DNA of 64,000 nucleotides from Tidjanibacter massiliensis. GTDB lineage: Bacteria; Bacteroidota; Bacteroidia; Bacteroidales; Rikenellaceae. The stretch spans positions 620,001 through 684,000 of the forward strand of contig NZ_LT629960.1 in the NCBI RefSeq assembly GCF_900104605.1, given 5' to 3'. The notes beneath the pieces were generated by a model, which was not told where the DNA came from, did not search any database, and saw nothing but the letters and a program-made list of their open reading frames with translations. A program made the position numbers and the translations under genes. Positions 15,913 through 25,861 of the stretch are shown piece after piece. Numbering within the stretch: the stretch's first letter is position 1; each line of letters starts with the position of its first letter.

Positions 15913-16512
15913 TTACAGCAACCCTGCATCTATCAGGGTGATAATCTGCTCTATCATGGCATCCTCCCCGCCCTGGGAAGGGTCGTAATGCTGCTTCAGG
16001 TCGGCTTTGAATATCTTGGCGATAGCGTTGTAGAAACCCGCCGTGAACCGTCCCCGGAAATCGCGGAGCAGTTGGTACGGCGTGCGACTGGTCTCCCGGT
16101 CAATCAGTTTAATCAGTATCTTGCCCTGCGTATAGGTCATCTTTTCGAGAATCGGGGTGTATTTCACCACGATTTCCTTCTCCATCGAGGCGATGAATTT
16201 CTCCCTTTCGCGCGGCGATTTTATCTTGTCGAGCTCCGTTTCCAGCGTCCGCATATACTGTCTCGCCTCGATGGCATAGGGATAGACCTTCTTGACGTTC
16301 CGGACAAGACGTTCGTACTGTTTCATGTTTTTCGGCGGGGCGAATACATAGAGCGGGTCTACCGCCACACTGATGATGGTGTCGCCCTGTTCGATTTCGA
16401 AACCGTTGTACCTCCCGCCGCGGAAACGGTAGGGATTGGGCTGCTGTGCCTGCAACGTTTCCCCTGCAGCCAACGCGGCAAGTATAAGTGCAAATATGTA
16501 TTTCGGTCTCAT
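15913..16512 (-). CDS. DUF4294 protein (exported)
   Basis: A 199-residue protein with a signal peptide (R-P-K-Y then a hydrophobic run ending L-Q-A-Q, cleavage near residue 23). The mature part has G-D-T-I-I-S-V, V-Y-P-Y-A-I-E-A-R near residue 75, and a charged helical half ending G-E-D-A-M-I-E-Q-I-I. This matches DUF4294, a Bacteroidota family of unknown function predicted to be periplasmic. It is transcribed leftward from a promoter that overlaps that of the flavodiiron gene. Confidence 0.8.
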   Translation of the reverse strand: MRPKYIFALILAALAAGETLQAQQPNPYRFRGGRYNGFEIEQGDTIISVAVDPLYVFAPPKNMKQYERLVRNVKKVYPYAIEARQYMRTLETELDKIKSPREREKFIASMEKEIVVKYTPILEKMTYTQGKILIKLIDRETSRTPYQLLRDFRGRFTAGFYNAIAKIFKADLKQHYDPSQGGEDAMIEQIITLIDAGLL

Positions 16513-16522
16513 CGAAAAGCCT

Positions 16523-16538
16523 TATCTTTGCAAAGGTA
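16523..16538. promoter_or_regulatory. Back-to-back divergent -7 boxes (palindromic promoter)
   Basis: TATCTTTG (16523-16530, rightward) directly abuts CAAAGGTA (16531-16538), which reads TACCTTTG leftward. Together they form the near-palindrome TATCTTTGCAAAGGTA. Each predicted start site falls inside the other's -7 box. The rightward unit is the flavodiiron gene, the leftward one DUF4294. Confidence 0.6.
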
Positions 16539-16581
16539 AACAGTTTGTGCCGATGTTATATCTACTTAAAACAAATAACGT

Positions 16582-17784
16582 ATGCAAACAAATGTTAGTA
16601 TCGCCGAGGGCGTCTATCTGATAGGCGTCAACGACAGGCGGACGGCCCTGTTCGAAAATATCTGGCCCATTCCCTATGGGGTGTCGTACAACTCCTATCT
16701 CATACGCGATGACAAGTGTGCGCTGCTCGACACGGTGGAATTCGGCAGCGAGGGTGCGTATCTCGACCGGATTGAGGAGATACTCGGAGAGCGGGAGCTC
16801 GACTATCTGGTGGTGAATCATATGGAACCTGACCATTCGGGCGAGATAGGCACGGTGCTGAAGCGTTATCCCTCCGTGAAGCTCATAGGCAATGCCATGA
16901 CACGTAAGATACTGCTCGGTTATACGGGCGACCTCGGCGACCGGTTCATGGAGGTGAAAGACGGCGATTCGCTGTCATTGGGCAAGCATACGCTCCATTT
17001 TTACATGACGCCATGGGTACATTGGCCGGAGACCATGATGACCTATGAATCGACCGAGAAAATACTCTTTTCGGCCGATGCGTTCGGTACTTTCGGAGCT
17101 ACGGACGGCGCCATGACCGATGCGCTGACCGACCTGGCCGAATACCGGGAGGAGATGAGGCGTTATTACTCCAATATCGTCGGCAAATACGGAGGCATGG
17201 TACAGAAGGCGCTCGCCAAACTGTCGTCCCTCGATGTAAAAACGCTTTGTTCGCTGCACGGGCCGGTATGGTCGCGTCAGGCCGGCGAAGTCATCGGGCT
17301 TTACGACAAGTGGAGCCGTTGCGAGGCTGACGAGGAAGCCGTTATCATTTATGCCTCCATGTACAACAACACGGCCCACATGGCCAACCACATTGCCGAC
17401 AGGATGGCCGAACGGGGCGTTACGGGCGTCAAGGTTTATGACGTGTCGAAGACGCACCTCTCCTATCTCATCAGCGAGATTTGGCGCTGCCGTTACGTCA
17501 TGCTCGGCAGCTGCGCCTATAATGCCGATATGTTCCCGCTCATGGAGCTGCTCTGCAACTCCATGCTGCACTACGGACTCAAGAACCGGGAACTGGCCAT
17601 TTTCGGGAGCTGCAGTTTCGGGGGCGGCGGCGTGCGTTCGCTCCGGAAATTCGCCGAAGCGAGCGGTTGGGAGTTGATGTGCGAGCCGGTGGAGGTGACC
17701 GGTACGGCGACGCCCGCCAACCTTGCGAAATTCGAGCCTTTGGCCGATGCTGTGGCCGAAAGGATTAAGGCAGGGAGGAAGTAG
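16582..17784 (+). CDS. FprA-type flavodiiron protein (O2/NO reductase)
   Basis: A 400-residue A-type flavoprotein. The N-terminal metallo-beta-lactamase-like half carries the diiron ligands H-M-E-P-D-H-S-G-E at residues 80-88 and further ligands in L-H-G-P-V-W near 231. The C-terminal flavodoxin half begins near 255 (I-I-Y-A-S-M-Y-N-N-T) and binds FMN. In anaerobes these cytosolic enzymes reduce O2 to water or NO to N2O with electrons from rubredoxin or similar carriers. A thioesterase gene follows three bases after the stop. It shares a promoter region with DUF4294. Confidence 0.95.
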   Translation: MQTNVSIAEGVYLIGVNDRRTALFENIWPIPYGVSYNSYLIRDDKCALLDTVEFGSEGAYLDRIEEILGERELDYLVVNHMEPDHSGEIGTVLKRYPSVKLIGNAMTRKILLGYTGDLGDRFMEVKDGDSLSLGKHTLHFYMTPWVHWPETMMTYESTEKILFSADAFGTFGATDGAMTDALTDLAEYREEMRRYYSNIVGKYGGMVQKALAKLSSLDVKTLCSLHGPVWSRQAGEVIGLYDKWSRCEADEEAVIIYASMYNNTAHMANHIADRMAERGVTGVKVYDVSKTHLSYLISEIWRCRYVMLGSCAYNADMFPLMELLCNSMLHYGLKNRELAIFGSCSFGGGGVRSLRKFAEASGWELMCEPVEVTGTATPANLAKFEPLADAVAERIKAGRK

Positions 17785-17787
17785 ACC

Positions 17788-18159
17788 ATGCCGGAGAAGG
17801 GATTGAAATACGTTGCCCGGACGACGGTCGGGGCCGACAATACGGCATTGGCGATGGGGTCCGGCGACATGGAGGTCTTCGCTACGCCCGCTATGGTCGC
17901 GCTGATGGAGCATGCCGCGATGCATGCCGTCGCTGCCGACCTTCCCGAAGGGAGCACGACAGTCGGCGCCAGCATGGAGACGACGCACGTCAGGCCGTCG
18001 GCCGTCGGGGCCGTCATCGCCGCGGAGGCGGAACTCGTGGAGACGGAGGGACGCAGGCTCACCTTCCGGGTAGCCGCTTTCGACGGGGAGGCGCTGATAG
18101 GCGAAGGAACCCATGTGCGTTATATCGTGGACCGGGCCAAATTCCTGTCGAAGCTTTGA
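17788..18159 (+). CDS. Hotdog-fold thioesterase (FlK-like)
   Basis: A 123-residue hotdog-fold protein. F-A-T-P-A-M-V-A-L-M-E-H-A-A (residues 31-44) and T-T-H-V-R-P (about 64-69) match the FlK-type thioesterase family, in which Thr/Glu/His residues of these segments hydrolyse acyl-CoA. The substrate is unknown. It starts three bases after the flavodiiron gene, so the two are surely cotranscribed, though no functional link is evident. Confidence 0.85.
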   Translation: MPEKGLKYVARTTVGADNTALAMGSGDMEVFATPAMVALMEHAAMHAVAADLPEGSTTVGASMETTHVRPSAVGAVIAAEAELVETEGRRLTFRVAAFDGEALIGEGTHVRYIVDRAKFLSKL

Positions 18160-18250
18160 ATCCGCATCTTTCGGAACGGTCTCCGCGCAGGGAAGGCCGG
18201 GAACGGAGGGGGAGCTATATGGAACGAACTTGTAAAAGATAAGCAGTGCA

Positions 18251-19492
18251 ATGAAAAATGCTATAGCCATACTTGCCGGGGGTGGCCCGGCACCGGGCAT
18301 GAATACCGTTATCAGCAGCGTTGCGAAGACCTTTCTGGGACACGGATACCGTGTGATAGGGCTTCACGACGGTTACAAAGGGCTCTTTTCCAGAGAGCCC
18401 AAAATGCTGGACATAGACTACGGCCTGGCCGACGAGATTTTCGCCCGCGGCGGGTCGTACCTCCACATGAGCCGTTACAGGCCCAGCGACGAGGACTTTG
18501 CCGAACGGTTCAACCTCGGTTTTTTCGTCGATAACAACGTCCGGCTGCTCGTGACCATCGGCGGCGACGATACGGCTTCGACAGCCAATCGGATAGCGAA
18601 ATTTCTCGAAGAAAAGCACTATCCCATCGCCAATATCCATGTGCCGAAAACCATAGATAACGACCTGCCTTTGCCCGATGGAATGCCGACTTTCGGATAC
18701 GAGTCGGCCAAGGACAAGGGGAGCGTTATCGCCCGCACGGTGTATGCCGATGCATGTACCAGCAGCAACTGGTTCGTCATTACGGCGATGGGACGTTCGG
18801 CCGGGCATCTTGCCTTCGGAATAGGGACGGCCGCCCATTACCCCATGATAGTGATACCGGAGATGTTCAACCGGACGGAAATCACGGTGGACAAGATTCT
18901 GCGGCTGGTCGTTTCGTCGATGGTGAAACGCCGTCTGATGGGGATGAATTACGGTGCGGCAATGATATCCGAAGGGGTGTTTCATGAACTCAAACCCGAA
19001 GAGATAGCTGCTGCCGGCGTATGTTTCTCCTACGACGACCATGGCCATCCGGAGTTGTGGAAGGTGTCGAAAGCGCATGTGTTCTGTACGCTGATAGACG
19101 ACAAACTGGCGAAAATTAACCTGAAGGTGCGTCCGCGGCCGGTGGAACTCGGTTATGAGATGCGATGCCAGACGCCGGTAGCCTATGACCTCGAGTACTG
19201 TTCCACGCTCGGGGTGGGGGTTTACAAACTCTTCTCGGAAGGGAAGACGGGATGTATGGTTTGTGCGGACCGGACGGGACGTATCGGACACCTCTATCTC
19301 CGGGATATTCAGGACCCGGTGACGGGCAAGATTCCGCCCCGGACGGTGGATATCGAATCCGACCGGTGCAGGTATGTGATTGACAATCTCCTGTCGTATG
19401 TGGGGCCGGCGGATTACGAGGCGGCGCGCCGGTATGTGCCGGACCCGGAGAATTACGACCTGTACAATATTCTCGAATGGGAAAGGCCTTGA
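18251..19492 (+). CDS. 6-phosphofructokinase, predicted pyrophosphate-dependent
   Basis: A 413-residue phosphofructokinase. The nucleotide-loop motif is G-G-D-D-T at 104-108, with Asp where ATP-dependent enzymes have Gly, and the catalytic loop reads P-K-T-I-D-N-D at 133-139 with Lys in place of Gly. In this family these two residues mark use of pyrophosphate instead of ATP, which makes the step reversible. M-G-R-S-A-G-H-L-A supplies the fructose 6-phosphate site. It is a single gene followed by a perfect hairpin. The call of PPi specificity is from residues, not assay. Confidence 0.9.
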   Translation: MKNAIAILAGGGPAPGMNTVISSVAKTFLGHGYRVIGLHDGYKGLFSREPKMLDIDYGLADEIFARGGSYLHMSRYRPSDEDFAERFNLGFFVDNNVRLLVTIGGDDTASTANRIAKFLEEKHYPIANIHVPKTIDNDLPLPDGMPTFGYESAKDKGSVIARTVYADACTSSNWFVITAMGRSAGHLAFGIGTAAHYPMIVIPEMFNRTEITVDKILRLVVSSMVKRRLMGMNYGAAMISEGVFHELKPEEIAAAGVCFSYDDHGHPELWKVSKAHVFCTLIDDKLAKINLKVRPRPVELGYEMRCQTPVAYDLEYCSTLGVGVYKLFSEGKTGCMVCADRTGRIGHLYLRDIQDPVTGKIPPRTVDIESDRCRYVIDNLLSYVGPADYEAARRYVPDPENYDLYNILEWERP

Positions 19493-19507
19493 CGGATACC
19501 GCAGCGG

Positions 19508-19550
19508 CCAAAAGAGAAGGCAGACCATAACGGTCTGCCTTCTCTTTTGG
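19508..19550. terminator. Perfect 19-bp hairpin between PFK and YjdI-type ferredoxin
   Basis: CCAAAAGAGAAGGCAGACC is exactly inverted around ATAAC. It lies between convergent genes. The AAAA/TTTT lies within the stem. Confidence 0.75.
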
Positions 19551-19567
19551 AGCGGTTTGTGAACGGA

Positions 19568-19795
19568 TTATCCTTTCGGTTCCGTCTTCGACCACGACAA
19601 GGCTCCGCTCGGGCACATCTCCACCACCCGGATGATTTCGTCGGTAGAGGCGCCCCGTACATCCACCCACGGACGTTTCTTCGCGTTGAAAACCTTCGGA
19701 AGATGGCTTACGCATTCGGCGGCGTGCCAGCAAAGCTCCGGTTTCCAATGCACCGTTATCTCCCCGTTGTCGTAATGTTTGTGATTCTCTGCCAT
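19568..19795 (-). CDS. YjdI-type divergent 4Fe-4S protein
   Basis: A 75-residue small iron-sulfur protein of the divergent mono-cluster ferredoxin family (E. coli YjdI type). Visible ligands are Cys22 and Cys28 (C-W-H-A-A-E-C) and Cys61 in C-P-S-G-A-L. Only three cysteines exist, as in YjdI; His24 could be a fourth ligand. The middle stretch K-R-P-W-V fits the family. Electron partner unknown. It is on the minus strand, 74 bases after the next small gene. Confidence 0.85.
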   Translation of the reverse strand: MAENHKHYDNGEITVHWKPELCWHAAECVSHLPKVFNAKKRPWVDVRGASTDEIIRVVEMCPSGALSWSKTEPKG

Positions 19796-19869
19796 AATCT
19801 TGTCCTTTTGTTTGTCGGTTTGTCTGTCAGGAGGTTACGGGGCCGTCCCTCCGCAAAGCTGCGAACCCT

Positions 19870-20187
19870 CTATTCGTCCTCCTCGTCGGATTCGTCGTCC
19901 GGTCTGTCGGCGAGTTCATCCGCACCTTTTATTTCGTCGTTATAATACTCCTTATCGTCGTCGTCCTCTATCTGTCCGTCCACATTGACGTCTATCTTGA
20001 CGAGGTAATTCGTATCTTCCGTCTCGAATACGACGGCATAGAAGAAATCGCCCGGTCCTTTGTCTATGCGCATCATGTGGTCGGTAAAACCGTAAGGGTA
20101 CTGTTTCCTCACCTCTTCCTGCAGCTCTTCGGGCATGTTCTGCAGTTTGACAACTACACGTTTCTTATTTGTCTTTACGTTTGGCAT
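19870..20187 (-). CDS. Conserved small protein with acidic tail
   Basis: A 105-residue cytosolic protein: a basic N-terminus (N-K-K-R-V-V-V-K-L), a compact alpha/beta core with P-Y-G-F-T-D-H-M and F-F-Y-A-V-V-F-E-T-E-D-T-N-Y-L-V-K, and a highly acidic C-terminal third ending D-D-E-S-D-E-E-D-E. I recall similar proteins in Bacteroidota, sometimes mislabelled as DNA primase. Function unknown. The acidic tail suggests binding to a basic partner or nucleic-acid mimicry. It diverges from ligA. Confidence 0.7.
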   Translation of the reverse strand: MPNVKTNKKRVVVKLQNMPEELQEEVRKQYPYGFTDHMMRIDKGPGDFFYAVVFETEDTNYLVKIDVNVDGQIEDDDDKEYYNDEIKGADELADRPDDESDEEDE

Positions 20188-20356
20188 AGTCTGAAAAAAA
20201 TTTTTGCAAGTATAAGCAAAATTTGCAAGACAAGTACCAAATCGGAGTTTTTTCAGCGAAAAAACGTTTTGTGCCTTGCAGGGCCTTCAGACAACGATTT
20301 TCAGCAGGTTTGTGCTGATAGGAACGACAAAATCCGTACCTTTATCGTGTCCGTAG

Positions 20357-22483
<2,127 letters not shown>

Positions 22484-22713
22484 TTTTTGCCCTATCCTTA
22501 TTTTATGGGTGTTTTAATTTATTTATTTTTACTTTTTGTCTATATATTTTCGGTAGGATAAGAAAAAAATATCTATATTTGCCTGACGAACGGGAAGGAC
22601 TTCCTGTCGGGCAGATGAGCATCCGTTAGAAAATGGCGGAAAGATGTCGGTTTCTTTTGCCTTGTCGGTGTATCGGCAGTTTGCCGGCGGATGGAATTTT
22701 ATAAGATGAACGT
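22484..22713 (+). promoter_or_regulatory. dapA promoter region with long leader
   Basis: An AT-rich stretch ends in an exact -7 box TATATTTG at 22574-22581. This leaves about 125 untranslated bases before the dapA ATG. The leader contains GGAAGGACTTCC (a small hairpin) and a 4-codon frame at 22616 but no riboswitch I recognise. Confidence 0.5.
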
Positions 22714-23598
22714 ATGAAACCTTTTCCTTCGGGACTCGGGGTTGCTTTGGTTACCCCGTTTCAGGATAACGGAGCGATTGATTTTCCGGCTTTGGACGCA
22801 TTGGTGGACTATGTGACAGCCGGCGGTGTGGACTATCTGGTGGCTCTCGGTACTACAGCCGAAACCCCGACTCTCTCTACGGCCGAGCGCAAGGCCGTTC
22901 TCGAACGTATCAAAAGCCGCAGTGCCGGTCGTCTGTCGTTGGTTGCGGGGATAGGAGGCAACGATACGGCTGCCGTCGTGGCCGCTCTGCATGATTTCGA
23001 CCTCGCAGGGGTGGACGCGATACTCAGTGTGACGCCGTTTTACAACCGTCCTTCGCAGCGTGGGCTGTACGAACATTTCCGAGCGGTCGCGGATGCCTCT
23101 CCGGTACCGGTCATTTTGTATAACGTACCGAGCCGGACAGGAGTCAACATGCAACCGCAGACTACGTTGAAACTTGCCGAAGAGACCGGCAACATTATCG
23201 CCGTCAAGGAGGCGAGCGGCGACATGGAGCAGGTCGACGAGCTGATAGCCGGCAGGCCGGACGGTTTCCATGTATTGTCGGGAGACGATGCGTTGGCCGT
23301 ACCCTTGATTGAAAAGGGGGGCGACGGGCTTATCTCCGTCGTGGCCAATGCCTATCCGGCCTATATGGCGGAGATGGTGGGGGCGGCGATGGCACAGGAT
23401 GCGAAGCGCTCGCACAGGTTGTGGAGCGACATCGCGGAGCTTGAGAAGAGCCTTTTCGCCGAAGGCAATCCGACGGGTATAAAAGCCGCCTTGAGTATCA
23501 AAGGATTGATTGCAAACAACCTGCGCCTGCCTCTGGTGGCGTCGTCGCCGGAACTTTCCGACAGGATACGCCTTCTCGCTTCGGAAGCCGGTCTCTGA
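22714..23598 (+). CDS. dapA: 4-hydroxy-tetrahydrodipicolinate synthase
   Basis: A 294-residue class I aldolase that condenses pyruvate with aspartate semialdehyde in lysine/diaminopimelate synthesis. It shows G-T-T-A-E at 46-50, Tyr136 in V-I-L-Y-N-V-P-S-R-T and the Schiff-base Lys165 in I-A-V-K-E-A-S-G-D, all expected of DapA. Arg141 binds the substrate carboxylate. It stands alone with its own promoter; no other lysine genes are near. Confidence 0.95.
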   Translation: MKPFPSGLGVALVTPFQDNGAIDFPALDALVDYVTAGGVDYLVALGTTAETPTLSTAERKAVLERIKSRSAGRLSLVAGIGGNDTAAVVAALHDFDLAGVDAILSVTPFYNRPSQRGLYEHFRAVADASPVPVILYNVPSRTGVNMQPQTTLKLAEETGNIIAVKEASGDMEQVDELIAGRPDGFHVLSGDDALAVPLIEKGGDGLISVVANAYPAYMAEMVGAAMAQDAKRSHRLWSDIAELEKSLFAEGNPTGIKAALSIKGLIANNLRLPLVASSPELSDRIRLLASEAGL

Positions 23599-23679
23599 CG
23601 ACGGGGGCTGACCTGGACGTTTCGGACGGAGACAGAGAAAGCGGGCCAATAAATACCGCCCGTTGAACGTTATTGATAT

Positions 23680-24420
23680 ATGCGTAAATTATTCGTTATT
23701 TTGTTGGCGGCCGTGCTGGCAGCCCCTGCGCTGTCGGGACAGGTCGCTCCCGACAACGACGACATATTCGAACAGACCATCAACAACGAGTCGCCCTATT
23801 ACTATTCGGCTTTGATGCTGCGGTATAATTCGGGCGATACGACGCTGACGGAAAAGGATTATTATTACCTTTACTACGGATATGCCTTTTCGGACGATTA
23901 TCATCCGTTGGCTCCCATACCGGCGGAAGATAAGGTATTGATGGCTTTCGAGAAGGCGCACGGCGACCCCTCCGAGGAAAACATGCGCGACATCATCCGT
24001 TACGCGGAGGAGGTGATGCGGTCGGATCCGTTCAGCCCCACGAACCTCAATTTCCTCGCCTATGCCTACGGGGCCGTCGGGGACACGCTGAATGAACGGA
24101 TAAACTACGACCGGCTGAACAAGGTGCTCGCTGCGATAAGCGCTTCGGGGACGGGGTTGACGGAGAAGTCGCCCATGCATGTGCTGCGGTTTTCGCATGC
24201 CAGCGACGTGTTGGGGACGCTGGGACTCTCCGTAGCCAAACGATTGGTCGTTTCGCGTACCACGGAGTATATTACGGTTGCGAACGAGAACGGGCGGCAG
24301 TTGAGCAAGGGATATTATTTCGATTACAGCCGGGTTTACTGGGGCAATCCGGAAGATGCTCCGCAGAAAGAACGCCGGTGGAAAATAAATGACTATCCGA
24401 TAGGCGGATATGATAAATAA
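23680..24420 (+). CDS. DUF4919 exported protein
   Basis: A 246-residue protein with a signal peptide (R-K-L-F-V-I-L-L then A-L-S-G-Q near residue 21). The mature part is rich in Tyr and Asp (S-P-Y-Y-Y-S-A-L-M, Y-Y-Y-L-Y-Y-G-Y) and resembles DUF4919, a Bacteroidota family with a TPR-like helical body. Expected in the periplasm or outer membrane. The next gene starts ten bases after its stop, so it is likely expressed together with the C11-type peptidase. Confidence 0.75.
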   Translation: MRKLFVILLAAVLAAPALSGQVAPDNDDIFEQTINNESPYYYSALMLRYNSGDTTLTEKDYYYLYYGYAFSDDYHPLAPIPAEDKVLMAFEKAHGDPSEENMRDIIRYAEEVMRSDPFSPTNLNFLAYAYGAVGDTLNERINYDRLNKVLAAISASGTGLTEKSPMHVLRFSHASDVLGTLGLSVAKRLVVSRTTEYITVANENGRQLSKGYYFDYSRVYWGNPEDAPQKERRWKINDYPIGGYDK

Positions 24421-24430
24421 AAGGTGCGGT

Positions 24431-25687
24431 ATGAGTGTTTTTGACAGGATAAGGAGAACGTTTCTCGTCGTTGCGACGGCAGCGGCATTCGTCGGCTGCA
24501 CGAAGGGACCGGTGTGTCCCGGCGGACCGGGCTGCGAGCCGACCGAAGGCAGCCATACATTTCTCATTTACGCAGTGACGAACAACAATTTGTGGCGTTA
24601 CATCAGAGGGAATGTCAACATGGCGATGGAAGCGGTCCGTGCGGGGCTTCCGGCCGATACGCGGGTGTTGGTCTATTGGGACGGACTGACGAACTATACG
24701 GGCGAAAGTAAGACGGTGCTGACGGAAATCGTAAAGGAGAACGGGGAGGTAATCGAACGGGTATTGAAGCAGTATGGCGAGCAGGATTCGACCGACCCCG
24801 CCGTCATGAAGGCCGTTCTGCAGGACGTACAGTATTATGCGCCGGCCGAAGTGTACGGCATTTCGCTGCACGGCCACGGAACGGGGTGGTTCCCGCCCGA
24901 ACTCAACAATCTGCGGCAGCCCATGTCGGGCGAACCCTATATCGAACACGACCTGCGGCGGCCTGACAATGCGCTGACCAGGGCCTATGGTCCCGACGGG
25001 GAAGAGTATATGTCCGCCGGGGATTTGGCGGAGGGACTCTCGGAGATAAAGTTCGATTATGTGATATTCGACGTCTGTTTCATGTCTTCCATCGAGTTGC
25101 TGTACGACTTGAAGGACAATGCCCGTTACATTCTGGCTTCGCCGGCGGAGATAATGGGCAAGGGGATACCTTATCACAAGGTGCTGCCGTTGCTCTTCAG
25201 CCGTGATTATCCCATCGACCGCAGGCTCGCTTCGGCGGCTTCTGCAATTGTGGAGTATTACAGGGAAGAGAGTTATCCTTCGGCTGCATTTACGGTCGTC
25301 GCGACCGCCGGCCTGCAGGGTGTGGCCGATGCCGTGAAACGGATATTCGCGGCCGGGGTGGAAGAGCCCGATTTCGGCGAGATACAGTACCTCGAAGTAT
25401 TGGAGCCCGAACACGCTTTTTTCGACCTGAAAGATTATCTGAAGAACATTACCGGAAACGGTGCGGCGAAGAGTGCCTATGCTGAGTTCGAGACGGCTTT
25501 GGCGAACGCCATCGTGGCGGAAAGCCATACTCCGCAGATATACTCTGCGTTGGGAACCGGTCTTTCGGGCGGTTTTTTCCCTGCGGACGATGTGTGCGGC
25601 ATCTCCTCCTACATTCCGCGGGAGTGGCTGCCCGTAACGCGGGAGGCTTGGTACGCTACGGCATGGGCCCGGTACGTAATGCCCTGA
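24431..25687 (+). CDS. Clostripain-like (C11 family) lipoprotein peptidase
   Basis: A 418-residue lipoprotein. The signal peptide ends in F-V-G-C, lipidated Cys23. The catalytic dyad of clan CD cysteine peptidases is visible: His149 in H-G-H-G-T-G-W and Cys216 in F-D-V-C-F-M-S-S after a hydrophobic strand. C11 enzymes cut after Arg or Lys and self-activate. The first frame Met would overlap the previous stop; the ATG at 24431 has an AAAGG ribosome site. It probably sits on the cell surface or in the periplasm and acts with the DUF4919 protein encoded upstream. Confidence 0.85.
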   Translation: MSVFDRIRRTFLVVATAAAFVGCTKGPVCPGGPGCEPTEGSHTFLIYAVTNNNLWRYIRGNVNMAMEAVRAGLPADTRVLVYWDGLTNYTGESKTVLTEIVKENGEVIERVLKQYGEQDSTDPAVMKAVLQDVQYYAPAEVYGISLHGHGTGWFPPELNNLRQPMSGEPYIEHDLRRPDNALTRAYGPDGEEYMSAGDLAEGLSEIKFDYVIFDVCFMSSIELLYDLKDNARYILASPAEIMGKGIPYHKVLPLLFSRDYPIDRRLASAASAIVEYYREESYPSAAFTVVATAGLQGVADAVKRIFAAGVEEPDFGEIQYLEVLEPEHAFFDLKDYLKNITGNGAAKSAYAEFETALANAIVAESHTPQIYSALGTGLSGGFFPADDVCGISSYIPREWLPVTREAWYATAWARYVMP

Positions 25688-25717
25688 AAAAGCGGGTACG
25701 GTCGGTAAATGCTGCGC

Positions 25718-25751
25718 AGGCACGGAATCGTTTCCCGTGCCTGTGCTTTTT
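25718..25751 (+). terminator. Terminator of the C11 peptidase gene
   Basis: AGGCACGG / CCGTGCCT stem with a 9-base loop followed by GTGCTTTTT, 30 bases after the stop codon. Confidence 0.75.
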
Positions 25752-25861
25752 GTTGCCGCTTGGCGGCTTGTTTTTCAGACAGAAAATTTTTTTACGTGCC
25801 GGAAACCGCTTTTTTGACCGGGTGGGTGGTATCTGGAGTAGGTACGCATCCTTAAAATCCG

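Noticed and set aside
22588-22713. Riboswitch in the dapA leader
   Set aside because: No lysine-riboswitch core elements can be seen; only a small hairpin and a 4-codon frame.
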